Assembly: GCF_000428845.1 (NCBI RefSeq)
Contig: NZ_AUAS01000018.1
Location: forward strand, 35,699-99,698
Reading direction: 5' to 3'
Source of the DNA: Dyadobacter alkalitolerans DSM 23607
GTDB lineage: Bacteria; Bacteroidota; Bacteroidia; Cytophagales; Spirosomataceae
DNA length: 64,000 nt
The notes beneath the pieces were generated by a model. The model searched no databases. It was given only the letters and a program-made list of their open reading frames with translations, and was not told where the DNA came from. Shown piece by piece: positions 37,252-46,030 of this stretch (within the stretch, counting starts at the first letter, position 1; every line of letters begins with the position of its first letter). Made by a program: the position numbers and the translations under genes.

Positions 37252-37647
37252 ATGTCTAAGAAAAGTATGGAAAACCCTTTATCTCCAAGTGCGGAAGCAG
37301 CAAGATATCTTGAAAATGCCAGACAAATACTGACTGAAAAAGCAGGCAAAAAGGATGGATTGTATTCGGACATTAAATATGTAAGAATGGCCGCGGGCAC
37401 TGCTTATTCAGCGGCGCTGCTAATTCTTGATGAATATCTGAAACAAAAAGAAGGTATTCATTTTGTAAAGCCACAAAGCATTGAGGATTACAAGGGCAGA
37501 TTAAGAAAATATGACAAAAAATTGCTGAAACATACGATCAATGCTTATAGCGAATTACATCTTATTGGTTACTATCAAGGAACAGAATCAGCTGAGGTCA
37601 TCCAGAACGGCTTGGCAAATGTGAAGCAAATGCTATCCTATATCTGA
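37252..37647 (+). CDS. DUF5618 family protein
   Basis: A 131-residue helical protein resembling the DUF5618 family seen in Bacteroidota. It carries SAEAARYLENARQIL, KYVRMAAGTAYSAALLILDEYL, and YSELHLIGYYQGTESAEVI. The layout (helices around an AxxxYSAxL motif) resembles HEPN-like bundles, though the catalytic RxxxxH motif was not found. It has no signal peptide. Function unknown. A 49-bp gap separates it from the substrate-binding protein gene on the same strand. Confidence 0.65.
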   Translation: MSKKSMENPLSPSAEAARYLENARQILTEKAGKKDGLYSDIKYVRMAAGTAYSAALLILDEYLKQKEGIHFVKPQSIEDYKGRLRKYDKKLLKHTINAYSELHLIGYYQGTESAEVIQNGLANVKQMLSYI

Positions 37648-37696
37648 TTCTTTGTTTCTACATTTTTATTCTGCTCAACGCTCCTTATATCGTCTA

Positions 37697-38863
37697 ATGA
37701 TCAAAAACCTCTGCCTTTCGTGTTTTCTTTATCTAATAATCCTTAGCTGTAATCCCGAAAATTCATCGAAAAGGGAGGAGAACATTACTTCGAAATCGGT
37801 TAATTACAAGGACCAAACCAAGATCAATCACGCACAAGGATTTACAATAACCTATCACAATAATTACAAAATTGTAAGCATCCTGAGCCCTTTTGAAACG
37901 GCAACGGATACTTCAAAATACATCCTGCTCGAAAAAGGAACACCACGACCGAAAGGTTTTGAAGATGCGCAGGTGATTAACATCCCGGTTACAAGCATTG
38001 TGGCTACTTCCTCCATGCATGCTGCATTACTGGAATTTCTGGATTCAGAGAACATTATCACTGGGCTGAGCAACCCGCAATACATTTATTCGCCTAAAAT
38101 TCAAGCGCGCATTGAAGCTGGCAAAGTGGCTAACATTGGGCGGGATCAGGGATTGAATAATGAAAAGCTCGTGGAAATGCACCCGAATGTGCTGATGGCC
38201 ATGGGCGGGCCCGGCGCGAAAGTGGACCAATACAGCATTTTAACGCAGGCAGGAATTCCAATTTTGATTAATTCGGAATGGATTGAGAAAACGCCGCTGG
38301 CCCGTGCCGAGTGGGTTAAGCTCATTGCCGCATTATTAAATAAGGAAGAGTTGGTCAATGACAAGTTTGGTAAGATCGAAAATGAATATCTTCGGCTGGC
38401 TCAGCTTGCTAAGGAGGTGAAAATCAAGCCATCTGTTATCTCAGGCTTGAATACCAAAGACGCATGGTTTTTGCCAAATGGGGATAGCTATATGTCACAG
38501 TTTTTCAGGGATGCGGGAGGGGATTATCATTGGAGTAATATGAAGGCGACGGGCAGTTTGCCTTTGAACTTCGAATCTGTATATCCAATTGCTTTAAAAG
38601 CCGACGCCTGGCTAAATGTTGGGTTCGATAAAAGTGATACGAAAGCCAACATTCTGGCGCAGGATTCACGTTACAGCGATTTTAAGGCTTATAAATCGGG
38701 ACAAATGTTCAGTTACAATGGACGTGTTAATGAGCAGGGCGCGAATGATTTTTTTGAATCCGGAACTGTAAATCCACACACTGTCCTGTCTGATCTGATC
38801 AAAATATTGCATCCGGAACTCCTGCCGAATCATAATTTGGTCTATTATAAGCAGCTCAAATAA
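37697..38863 (+). CDS. ABC transporter substrate-binding lipoprotein (BtuF/FecB type)
   Basis: A 388-residue periplasmic binding protein. It has a lipoprotein signal ending in LIILSC; a start 15 codons earlier was rejected because it pushes the signal inward. The periplasmic BtuF-like domain carries VTSIVATSSMHAALLEFL, NIGRDQGLNNEKLVEMHPNV and a C-terminal WLNVG. It should deliver iron-chelate, haem or cobalamin to the permease encoded next. It overlaps the permease gene by one base, so the three genes (binding protein, permease, ATPase) form an operon. Confidence 0.88.
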   Translation: MIKNLCLSCFLYLIILSCNPENSSKREENITSKSVNYKDQTKINHAQGFTITYHNNYKIVSILSPFETATDTSKYILLEKGTPRPKGFEDAQVINIPVTSIVATSSMHAALLEFLDSENIITGLSNPQYIYSPKIQARIEAGKVANIGRDQGLNNEKLVEMHPNVLMAMGGPGAKVDQYSILTQAGIPILINSEWIEKTPLARAEWVKLIAALLNKEELVNDKFGKIENEYLRLAQLAKEVKIKPSVISGLNTKDAWFLPNGDSYMSQFFRDAGGDYHWSNMKATGSLPLNFESVYPIALKADAWLNVGFDKSDTKANILAQDSRYSDFKAYKSGQMFSYNGRVNEQGANDFFESGTVNPHTVLSDLIKILHPELLPNHNLVYYKQLK

Positions 38864-39945
38864 TGGTCGGATCCCTCAACAAAGCACCATCGCTTAAAAC
38901 GCCCCTGAATGCGCACCGCCTCACTTTTTCGGGACTGGTAACGCTGGCAGTTGTGGTTTTTGTGCTGGATGTAATGCTGGGCTCCGTGCAAATTCCGCTT
39001 AAAGAAGTTTTTAAAATCATTTTTTTACAAGACTCCGAAAACACTGCCTGGCTTTTCATCATTGAAAAAATCCGCATCCCAAAAGCGATAACGGCAATCC
39101 TTGTCGGTTGCGGACTATCCGTCAGTGGACTACAAATGCAAACTTTGTTCCGAAATCCTTTGGCAGGGCCGTCGGAGCTGGGCATAACAGCAGGCGCCGG
39201 ACTGGGTGTGGCAGCGGTGATGCTTGCAGGCGGAAGCAGCGCTAGCATGTATGCGATCAGCAAACTTGGCGTTTCGGGCAGTTGGCTCATCATCGTGATG
39301 GCTTCGCTGGGATCTGCACTGGTGCTTTCGCTGATATTACTGATTGCAGGAAGGATCCGGGACAATGTAATATTGCTGATCGTCGGGGTGATGATCGGGA
39401 CGATAACGCTCTCCATTGTCAGCATTTGGCAATATTTCAGTCAGCCCGAACAATTGCAGGAGTACATTATGTGGACATTCGGGTCGCTGGGTGGCGTTAC
39501 ACAATATCATCTTTATGCGCTTTCGGGTGTGGTTGCATTTGGGCTGTTACTCGCTTTTATATCTTCCAAATCGCTTAATGCATTATTGTTGGGTGAAAAT
39601 TACGCCAGAAGCATGGGCCTTACCATTGGAAAAACACGACTGATCATCATGCTCAGCACCAGCTTGCTAACCGGCAGCATTACCGCATTTTGCGGTCCGA
39701 TCGGATTTGTCGGCATTGCTGTTCCGCATATAACGCGCTCACTGTTTGGCACGTCAGACCACCGCGTGCTCATTCCCGGCTGCTGCCTCACCGGCATGGT
39801 GCTGCTGCTTTTATGTGACATCATTGCCCAGTTGCCCGGCATGCAAATCGTCATTCCGGTGAATGTTGTCACCTCCCTGCTTGGCGCGCCGGTGGTTATC
39901 TGGATCATTATCAGCCGCAATAACCTCCGTTCTTCTTTCTCATGA
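38863..39945 (+). CDS. FecCD-family ABC transporter permease
   Basis: A 360-residue FecCD/BtuC-family permease with about 9-10 membrane segments. Family motifs include RIPKAITAILVGCGLSVSG, QMQTLFRNPLAGPSELGITAG and FCGPIGFVGIAVPHITRS with the conserved PH. It imports a metal chelate or corrinoid. Translation is coupled on both sides: one base overlaps with the binding-protein gene and ATGA overlaps the ATPase gene. Confidence 0.92.
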   Translation: MVGSLNKAPSLKTPLNAHRLTFSGLVTLAVVVFVLDVMLGSVQIPLKEVFKIIFLQDSENTAWLFIIEKIRIPKAITAILVGCGLSVSGLQMQTLFRNPLAGPSELGITAGAGLGVAAVMLAGGSSASMYAISKLGVSGSWLIIVMASLGSALVLSLILLIAGRIRDNVILLIVGVMIGTITLSIVSIWQYFSQPEQLQEYIMWTFGSLGGVTQYHLYALSGVVAFGLLLAFISSKSLNALLLGENYARSMGLTIGKTRLIIMLSTSLLTGSITAFCGPIGFVGIAVPHITRSLFGTSDHRVLIPGCCLTGMVLLLLCDIIAQLPGMQIVIPVNVVTSLLGAPVVIWIIISRNNLRSSFS

Positions 39946-40964
39946 GTGATGTAAAACCATTTTTGGAAACGAAGAATTTGTCTATTGGATATAAGACCAA
40001 GCGTACAGAACGCATTATTTCAAAAAACCTGAACCTAACCCTCCTACCGGGGCAGCTTGTGTGCCTGCTTGGCTCCAATGGTTCGGGAAAATCGACATTA
40101 ATGCGGACAATTGCGGGCCTCCAACCCGCTTTGGAAGGCACTGTTTACATCGGACAGCAGCTTCTTTCCGGCTTGAAATCGGCTCAGCTCGCACAAACAT
40201 TGAGCCTTGTTTTGACGGAGCGCATCGAGGCTGGAAACCTTACCGCACTGGAAGTAATTACATTAGGACGCACGCCCTACACCGGCTGGCTTGGTGCATT
40301 AAGTGAGATCGACCATAAAAAGATCGAAGAAGCAATTTCACTGGCCAATGTTGAAAATTTGGTAAACAGGAAAATCCATCAGCTGAGCGATGGTGAACGG
40401 CAAAAGGTCATGCTGGCACGCGCGCTTGCACAAGACACAGAACTCATTCTGCTCGATGAGCCTACTGCACATCTGGATCTGCCTAACCGCGTGGAAATGA
40501 TGCGCTTGCTGCATAATTTGGCCAGACAAACCGGGAAAGCCATCTTACTAAGCACACACGAACTCGATCTTGCATTACAAGCTGCTGATATTCTCTGGCT
40601 TATGCAGCAAAACGGCGAACTTGTGGCTGGCGTCCCCGAAGATCTGGTTTTGAACGGGGCATTTGAAGCTGCGTTTGAGAAGAATGGATTCTTTTTTGAT
40701 AAATCTAGCGGCACATTCAACATTTACCAGGATGTTTGCACACATTCCATAAGCATTTCGGGTGATCCTGTCTTGGCTTTCTGGACCAGGCGGGCATTAC
40801 AGCGCGAAGGTTTTGGCCTGACTGACGACATTAATGCAACATTCAAAGTCCGTTGCGATCGGGGTGCAGCTGGTACAACCTGGCAAATGCAATGGCAACA
40901 AAAAACTGCAAAATACTTCACTATTGCTGACTTGATTGCGGCAATCAAACTGGCTGCGAATTAA
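39942..40964 (+). CDS. ABC transporter ATP-binding protein (FecE/BtuD type) with C-terminal extension
   Basis: A 340-residue ATPase. Walker A is GSNGSGKST, the signature is LSDGERQKVMLARAL, Walker B is LILLDEPTAHLD, and the switch His is in STHELDLAL. The ATPase core ends near residue 255. About 85 further residues follow, an extension that is unusual for FecE/BtuD and has no recognised motif (it includes SISGDPVLAFWTRRALQREG). It powers the permease and binding protein encoded before it. Confidence 0.9.
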   Translation: MSDVKPFLETKNLSIGYKTKRTERIISKNLNLTLLPGQLVCLLGSNGSGKSTLMRTIAGLQPALEGTVYIGQQLLSGLKSAQLAQTLSLVLTERIEAGNLTALEVITLGRTPYTGWLGALSEIDHKKIEEAISLANVENLVNRKIHQLSDGERQKVMLARALAQDTELILLDEPTAHLDLPNRVEMMRLLHNLARQTGKAILLSTHELDLALQAADILWLMQQNGELVAGVPEDLVLNGAFEAAFEKNGFFFDKSSGTFNIYQDVCTHSISISGDPVLAFWTRRALQREGFGLTDDINATFKVRCDRGAAGTTWQMQWQQKTAKYFTIADLIAAIKLAAN

Positions 40965-41046
40965 TGGCTTCCTCACTTTTATATACGTTCCGTTGAACTA
41001 GTTACTGCTCTATTTTCTTATTATTAAATAACATTAATGAACTGAC

Positions 41047-41460
41047 ATGGCTTCTCTGGACATCGTACAAGCATATTATTCAAGCTTTAATCATAAAAAC
41101 TGGGACGGCATGCTCGCCTTGCTGCACCCGGAAGTAAGGCACGAGCCTAACCAGGGCGAGGTGCGCATCGGCATCGAAAAATTCACTGAGTTTCTTGGCC
41201 AGATGGACGAATCGTATGAAGAAACCCTGACCGACATGGTCTTCTTCACAACAGCGGACGACTCCCGGGTGGCGGTGGAATTCACAGTGAGAGGAATTTA
41301 CAAAAAAGGCGAAGAGGGCTTCCCTGAGGCTTACGGACAGGCTTACAAACTTCCGGCAGCCGCTTTTTTGGAATTAAAAAATGAAAAAATCTGCCGCGTA
41401 ACCACTTATTACAATCTGCCGCATTGGATAGAGCTGGTTTCAAACCCTAAAAATGACTGA
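41047..41460 (+). CDS. NTF2/SnoaL-like protein
   Basis: A 137-residue cone-shaped alpha+beta barrel protein of the NTF2/SnoaL superfamily. The N-terminal helix pair (ASLDIVQAYYSSFNHKNWDGMLALLHPEV) and the barrel strands (DSRVAVEFTVRG, AAAFLELKNEKICRVTTYYN) are clear. Such proteins act as isomerases, hydrolases or binding proteins. Its stop overlaps the GNAT gene by 8 bp and it leads a three-gene operon with a nitrilase-family amidase. Confidence 0.85.
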   Translation: MASLDIVQAYYSSFNHKNWDGMLALLHPEVRHEPNQGEVRIGIEKFTEFLGQMDESYEETLTDMVFFTTADDSRVAVEFTVRGIYKKGEEGFPEAYGQAYKLPAAAFLELKNEKICRVTTYYNLPHWIELVSNPKND

Positions 41461-42055
41461 ACAACTGACTTTTACATCTTATAAGGGTGTTGAAATAGCA
41501 TCCGTGGTGGAAGCATTGGGCGCATTGCGCATCACAGTGTTCCATGATTATCCTTATTTGTATGAGGGGTCGCTGGACTACGAAAAAGACTATCTGCAAA
41601 TTTACGTCCAGTCTGAACGCGCCTTTTTGTTCGCTGTCTTTGATAATGGAAAGATGGTGGGCGCAACAACGTGCATTCCATTAACCGACGAAGCTGCGGA
41701 AGTCCGGCAACCATTCGAAGATGCGGGATTCGATATCAGCACTATTTTTTACTTTGGCGAAAGCATATTACTTCCCGAATATCGGGGCTCAGGGCTCGGA
41801 CATCGTTTTTTTGATGAACGCGAGGCGCATGCCAGAAGCTTTGGACATTACAATTTATGCTGTTTTTGCTCCGTCGACCGGGGCGGTCATCACCCCGCCA
41901 AGCCAGCCGACTATCGCCCTAATGACGCATTCTGGATCAAACGCGGATATGTGAAGGACCCTGCGTTGCAAAGTACCATGGAATGGCCCGATATCGGAGA
42001 AACTGCTTCCTCCTCAAAACAAATGATTTTCTGGATCAAACCAATCGATCACTAA
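41453..42055 (+). CDS. GNAT acetyltransferase, nitrilase-linked
   Basis: A 200-residue GNAT protein. The acetyl-CoA loop appears as YRGSGLGHRFFDEREAHA, in a fold with a preceding FYFGESILLPE strand. It resembles the acetyltransferase half of fused GNAT/carbon-nitrogen hydrolase proteins found in other bacteria. Here it is a separate gene: the next gene starts in the base after its stop codon. The product may make or modify the amide that the hydrolase cleaves. The acceptor is unknown. Confidence 0.82.
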   Translation: MTEQLTFTSYKGVEIASVVEALGALRITVFHDYPYLYEGSLDYEKDYLQIYVQSERAFLFAVFDNGKMVGATTCIPLTDEAAEVRQPFEDAGFDISTIFYFGESILLPEYRGSGLGHRFFDEREAHARSFGHYNLCCFCSVDRGGHHPAKPADYRPNDAFWIKRGYVKDPALQSTMEWPDIGETASSSKQMIFWIKPIDH

Positions 42056-42961
42056 ATGCCTATGTCTGTAATCATTGCGTCGGCCCAATATCCCATTTCT
42101 GAACATGTTGACCTAGCAGCCTGGCAGCGACACATTGAAACGTGGGTGGCCGACGCAACAGCTAAGGGAGCCGGACTATTGCTGTTTCCTGAGTACGGCG
42201 CCATGGAACTGGTTAGCATATTATCTCTTGAAATTCAACAAGATATCTTCCTGCAAGTTGCGGCGATGAATGGCTTCGTGGAGTCGTTCTGCCAGATTTT
42301 CGCAAACCTGGCGCGCCAATATAATGTGGTGATCGTGGCGCCGAGCTTGCCTGTTATAGACGATAGAAAACATTTGAACCGGGTTTTTGTTTTTTCAGAC
42401 AAAGGCCTTGTAGGTTACCAGGACAAGTTTTTTATGACACGGTTTGAAAATGAAGAATGGGGCATCCAAAGCGCACCTAAAACACTGACCGTGTTTGAAG
42501 CGGCATGGGGCAAATTCGGCATTCAGATCTGTTATGACATTGAATTCGGACTGGGATCGCAATTGTTGTGTAGCGCGGGGGCATCACTGATCCTCGTTCC
42601 AAGCTGCACCGAAACCATCCGTGGCGCTACGCGTGTACATGTAGGCGCGCGGGCTCGCGCCCTGGAAAATCAGGCTTATACAGTTGTTTCTCAGACCGTC
42701 GGCAACGCAACCTGGTCACCGGCAGTGGATATTAATTACGGCTATTCGGCATACTATTCTACGCCCGACAAAGGATTACCCGAAGAAGGCATTATTGCTG
42801 CCGAAATTCCCCAGAAAGAAGGCTGGCTTGTTCAGGAGCTGGATTTTTCTAAAATTGATGAAGTAAGGCAGGATGGGCACGTGCTTAATTTTAATGATCA
42901 GCAAACACTGAACATTGGCTTTAATAACCAGGAAATCCGTGTAATCCATAAGTCTGTGTAA
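42056..42961 (+). CDS. Carbon-nitrogen hydrolase (nitrilase/amidase superfamily)
   Basis: A 301-residue hydrolase. The catalytic triad is E46 (LLFPEYGAME), K124 (YQDKFFMTR) and C159 (IQICYDIEF), and a second Glu lies in the region between them. It hydrolyses a non-peptide amide or nitrile; substrate unknown. It follows the GNAT gene with no spacing (TAA directly followed by ATG). An alternative start two codons later is possible. It is cytosolic. Confidence 0.9.
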   Translation: MPMSVIIASAQYPISEHVDLAAWQRHIETWVADATAKGAGLLLFPEYGAMELVSILSLEIQQDIFLQVAAMNGFVESFCQIFANLARQYNVVIVAPSLPVIDDRKHLNRVFVFSDKGLVGYQDKFFMTRFENEEWGIQSAPKTLTVFEAAWGKFGIQICYDIEFGLGSQLLCSAGASLILVPSCTETIRGATRVHVGARARALENQAYTVVSQTVGNATWSPAVDINYGYSAYYSTPDKGLPEEGIIAAEIPQKEGWLVQELDFSKIDEVRQDGHVLNFNDQQTLNIGFNNQEIRVIHKSV

Positions 42962-42997
42962 AATAATGTCTTTCGCTTTTCAATGGTATTATTAAGG

Positions 42998-44761
42998 CTA
43001 TTTTTTCAAAACGCGGTTTACGTCGTCCACAGAAATGCGGTCAGGCATGTTGCCGAATTGCTGCCTTACGTAGGTTAGGAGCTGTGCCATTTCTGCCGGT
43101 GGGATAAAATCGTGTTTGGGCATCAGATCATTGTAAGGCTTACCGAGCACCTCTATCGGCCCTTCCAAACCATTTGCCACGGCCTGGATCAGCTTTCTTT
43201 TGTCTTCCGTAACCCATTCCGAATTCACCAAAGGCGGAAAACGGCTGCCGTCGCCGAGGCCGTTGGATTGGTGGCATGGTGTACAATAAGTGCTGTAAAT
43301 TTTTTCGCCGGCAAGCTTTGTATCCTTATCCAGGTTATCCTTTACCGGATCCGGCGTTCGGATGTTTCCTGCCAGCTTATGCTTCTCCATAGCAGCCAGT
43401 TGCGGCGCTCCGAATGACTGCTTATTGCCTTTAAACATAATCCGCCAGATCTTGCCTTTTTTCGAATCTGTAATGTACAGTGAGCCGTCAGGCCCTTGCG
43501 CCAGGCCCATAGGCCGCGCTTTCGCATCGCTTACATTAATGATGGGGTCCATGCCTGCGAAGCCATCTGCAAAAACTTCCCATTTCTCTGAAAATTTACC
43601 ATTTACCCAAGGCACAAAACAAACGAAAAAGCCCGCCTGCGGATATGGAGCACGGTTTGTCGAGCCGTGAAAGGCGATGAATGCGCCATTTTTATAGCGT
43701 TCGGGAAACTGGTTTCCGGTGTAAAACAGCAGATCATTGGGTGCCCAATGTCCGGGGAATCCAATGATCGGGTTTTGATATTTAGCTCCTTCACCCTCTT
43801 TTTTGCTATCGCCCCCGTATTCCGGGTTCAGGATCTTCTTGCCTTTCATCTGGTCAAAATAATAGTAAGGCCAGCCCAGGTTTGTTCCCTGCGTTACTTT
43901 TACGAATTCTTCGGCTGGTAAAACGGCGCTTTGCCATGAGGAATAAATGTCTGGAAACAGGCGGCGCAGATTGTCGCGCCCGTGAACAACGGCATATAAA
44001 CTTTGATCTGCATTATTCCATCGCATGCCCACAATGCTCCTCAAACCCGTTGCATACAAGCTGCCGTCGGCCTGCGTCTGATTCAGCTTATCAGCACTGA
44101 ACTTCCAGATTCCACCATGCTTTTCCAGGTCCGGGCAAGGGTTAAGGCCAATGGTTCCCGGTTTACCGCCCGGTGCATTGGCCACATCCTGACATGCATC
44201 CGAAGGCGCTCCGAAAGGCACGTACATGTTTCCTTTGTCATCAAAAGCCATGGGTTTGGTAATGTGCCAATGTGTGCCATGCTCATGGTCATCTTTCAGA
44301 ATCACCTCCACGGTGCTGTCTGGCAGCAGCTGCCCCGGGATCAGTTTACTGCGATAAACAAACAGCGAAGAACTGTAATACAAATATCCGTTGCGGATCG
44401 TGATGCCGTTGGCGAGGCTGCTCTGATCGGGGTAATTGCCGAAATTTTTAATAATGTCGGCTTTCCCATCCCGGTTTGTGTCCCTGAGTGCAACGGTTCC
44501 ACCCTGCTGGCCTTTTCCGAAATAACGCAGTTTTACATAAATATCGCCATTATCATTTACCGTAATGTGCCGGGCAAGCCCGGTGCTGTCGGCCACGACG
44601 AGTGCTTCGAAACCTGCCGGCGTTGCCAGGCCGCCATTGTCCGGATCGCCTTTTGGCAGTAAATCCGGCCTTTGCGCGCCGGAGAGAAGCATTACTATCA
44701 GGCCGAAGCCAAAGTATCGCTGCGCAATGCTTCTTTTTTGTTTATAAAAATTAAATCCCAT
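42998..44761 (-). CDS. PQQ-type sorbosone/glucose dehydrogenase with C-terminal cytochrome c
   Basis: A 587-residue exported dehydrogenase. An N-terminal signal precedes a six-bladed propeller (about residues 40-445; VADSTGLARHITVND, DGSLYATGLRSIVGMRWN, GLAQGPDGSLYITDSKKGKIWRI). A C-terminal cytochrome c domain carries C493-x-x-C496-H497 (CTPCHQSNG) and a distal Met in DLMPKHDF. It should oxidise a sugar or aldehyde with a quinone-type cofactor and pass electrons to its own haem. It is last in an operon after two amidohydrolase genes. Confidence 0.8.
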   Translation of the reverse strand: MGFNFYKQKRSIAQRYFGFGLIVMLLSGAQRPDLLPKGDPDNGGLATPAGFEALVVADSTGLARHITVNDNGDIYVKLRYFGKGQQGGTVALRDTNRDGKADIIKNFGNYPDQSSLANGITIRNGYLYYSSSLFVYRSKLIPGQLLPDSTVEVILKDDHEHGTHWHITKPMAFDDKGNMYVPFGAPSDACQDVANAPGGKPGTIGLNPCPDLEKHGGIWKFSADKLNQTQADGSLYATGLRSIVGMRWNNADQSLYAVVHGRDNLRRLFPDIYSSWQSAVLPAEEFVKVTQGTNLGWPYYYFDQMKGKKILNPEYGGDSKKEGEGAKYQNPIIGFPGHWAPNDLLFYTGNQFPERYKNGAFIAFHGSTNRAPYPQAGFFVCFVPWVNGKFSEKWEVFADGFAGMDPIINVSDAKARPMGLAQGPDGSLYITDSKKGKIWRIMFKGNKQSFGAPQLAAMEKHKLAGNIRTPDPVKDNLDKDTKLAGEKIYSTYCTPCHQSNGLGDGSRFPPLVNSEWVTEDKRKLIQAVANGLEGPIEVLGKPYNDLMPKHDFIPPAEMAQLLTYVRQQFGNMPDRISVDDVNRVLKK

Positions 44762-44773
44762 TATTTCAATTAT

Positions 44774-46027
44774 CTATTTTTTAGCGCCCAACCCATTCAA
44801 ATCCCACACAATTTTCCCATCCCTGATCGTCATTTCGATTTCCAGTTTCTTAGATCCTGCTATACTTTTCCCACCGGAATCTGTAAAGCCGAACTGACCG
44901 TCACGAACCCTGAAAATGGCAAGATCGGCTACACTACCTGCTTTCATATTGCCCAATTCTTCATGCTTAACTGCTTGTGCCGCATTCCAGGTTGCGATCT
45001 GCACCACATCATGCAAGGACAAACCCAGCGCCATGAATTTTGACATTACATTCGCCATGTCTTTCATACCCGAATTCATGCTGAACCGGTGCAGATCGGT
45101 GCCGAAAGAATTTGGTGCAAAACCTTGCTTAATCGCCGGTGCGGCCTGATCAAACCAGAAACCTGCGCCGCCGTGACCCAGATCGAATAACACTCCGCGC
45201 TTTTTTGCTTCCAGCACAAATGGCCGCACCTTTCCACCTTCGCCAATGATCGGCATCCGCTCCTTAATGTTTTCAAAAGTATGCGTAATCATATCGCCCG
45301 CACTGAGCCTGGCAAGCTGATCCTGTAAGGAATATTGAGGTAAATGACATTCCACAAAAAGCGGCTTCTCGACCTGTCGGGCGAGTTTTATCGCATTATC
45401 ATAAGGCGTCCAGTCAGCTCCGTTATAATGCCCGATCTTTACGCCCACGATCAGGTCAGCATATTTGTTAATGACCATTAAAGCAGAGTCCGGGGCCATA
45501 TCTGCGATATTTTGTTCATGTTCAGCGCCGGTCATTCCGTCCCCGGCAATGTTGATAAAGGCCAGAATCCGTGTTTTGGACTGATCAATCACCTGCTTTT
45601 TAAACAAAGGAAAACTCCGCCAACCCGAAGTTCCTGCATCTACAACCGTCGTTACCCCGGACCGGAATGTGAAATCATCGGGAGAAACGCTGTTTACGCC
45701 ATTGGCAAAAAGACCTGCATGCGGACCCACGAAAACGTGCGTATGCATATCAATAAAGCCTGGCGTCACGAATAAGCCTTTTGCATCAATCGTTTTCTCA
45801 GCAGGCTCGTCAATTTTATCCGATATTTTTATGATAAAACCCTTACTAACAGCCACATCCATCACCTTATCAATGTTATTTGCAGGATCAATAACATGGC
45901 CGCCTTTGATGATCAGATCATAGGTATGGCCAAAGCCATTACTGTAAAAAACAAGCAAAAACAGCACCCAAAAGTGACTTTTGATAACATTTGTGATCCT
46001 ATCGAATCTTATTAAATGCATCACCAC
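44774..46027 (-). CDS. Exported amidohydrolase/deacetylase family metallohydrolase (paralog 2)
   Basis: A 417-residue amidohydrolase with an N-terminal export signal (SHFWVLFLLVFYSNGFG). Metal-site motifs: FIDMHTHVF (HxH), VGVKIGHYNG (Lys, possibly carboxylated), a later CHLPQ His, and GTDLHRFS (Asp). It resembles the EF_0837/AHA deacetylase-amidohydrolase family acting on N-acylated or cyclic amide compounds. It is a clear paralog of the next gene upstream (start 47320), with the same motifs and order. Three bases separate the two genes. A start two codons in is also possible. Confidence 0.85.
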   Translation of the reverse strand: MVMHLIRFDRITNVIKSHFWVLFLLVFYSNGFGHTYDLIIKGGHVIDPANNIDKVMDVAVSKGFIIKISDKIDEPAEKTIDAKGLFVTPGFIDMHTHVFVGPHAGLFANGVNSVSPDDFTFRSGVTTVVDAGTSGWRSFPLFKKQVIDQSKTRILAFINIAGDGMTGAEHEQNIADMAPDSALMVINKYADLIVGVKIGHYNGADWTPYDNAIKLARQVEKPLFVECHLPQYSLQDQLARLSAGDMITHTFENIKERMPIIGEGGKVRPFVLEAKKRGVLFDLGHGGAGFWFDQAAPAIKQGFAPNSFGTDLHRFSMNSGMKDMANVMSKFMALGLSLHDVVQIATWNAAQAVKHEELGNMKAGSVADLAIFRVRDGQFGFTDSGGKSIAGSKKLEIEMTIRDGKIVWDLNGLGAKK

Positions 46028-46030
46028 CAG

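Noticed and set aside
37652..40964. Assigning the ABC importer specifically to vitamin B12 (btuFCD) together with the BtuB-like receptor
   Set aside because: No cobalamin riboswitch is visible at either locus and they are 27 kb apart, so only a family-level name was given.
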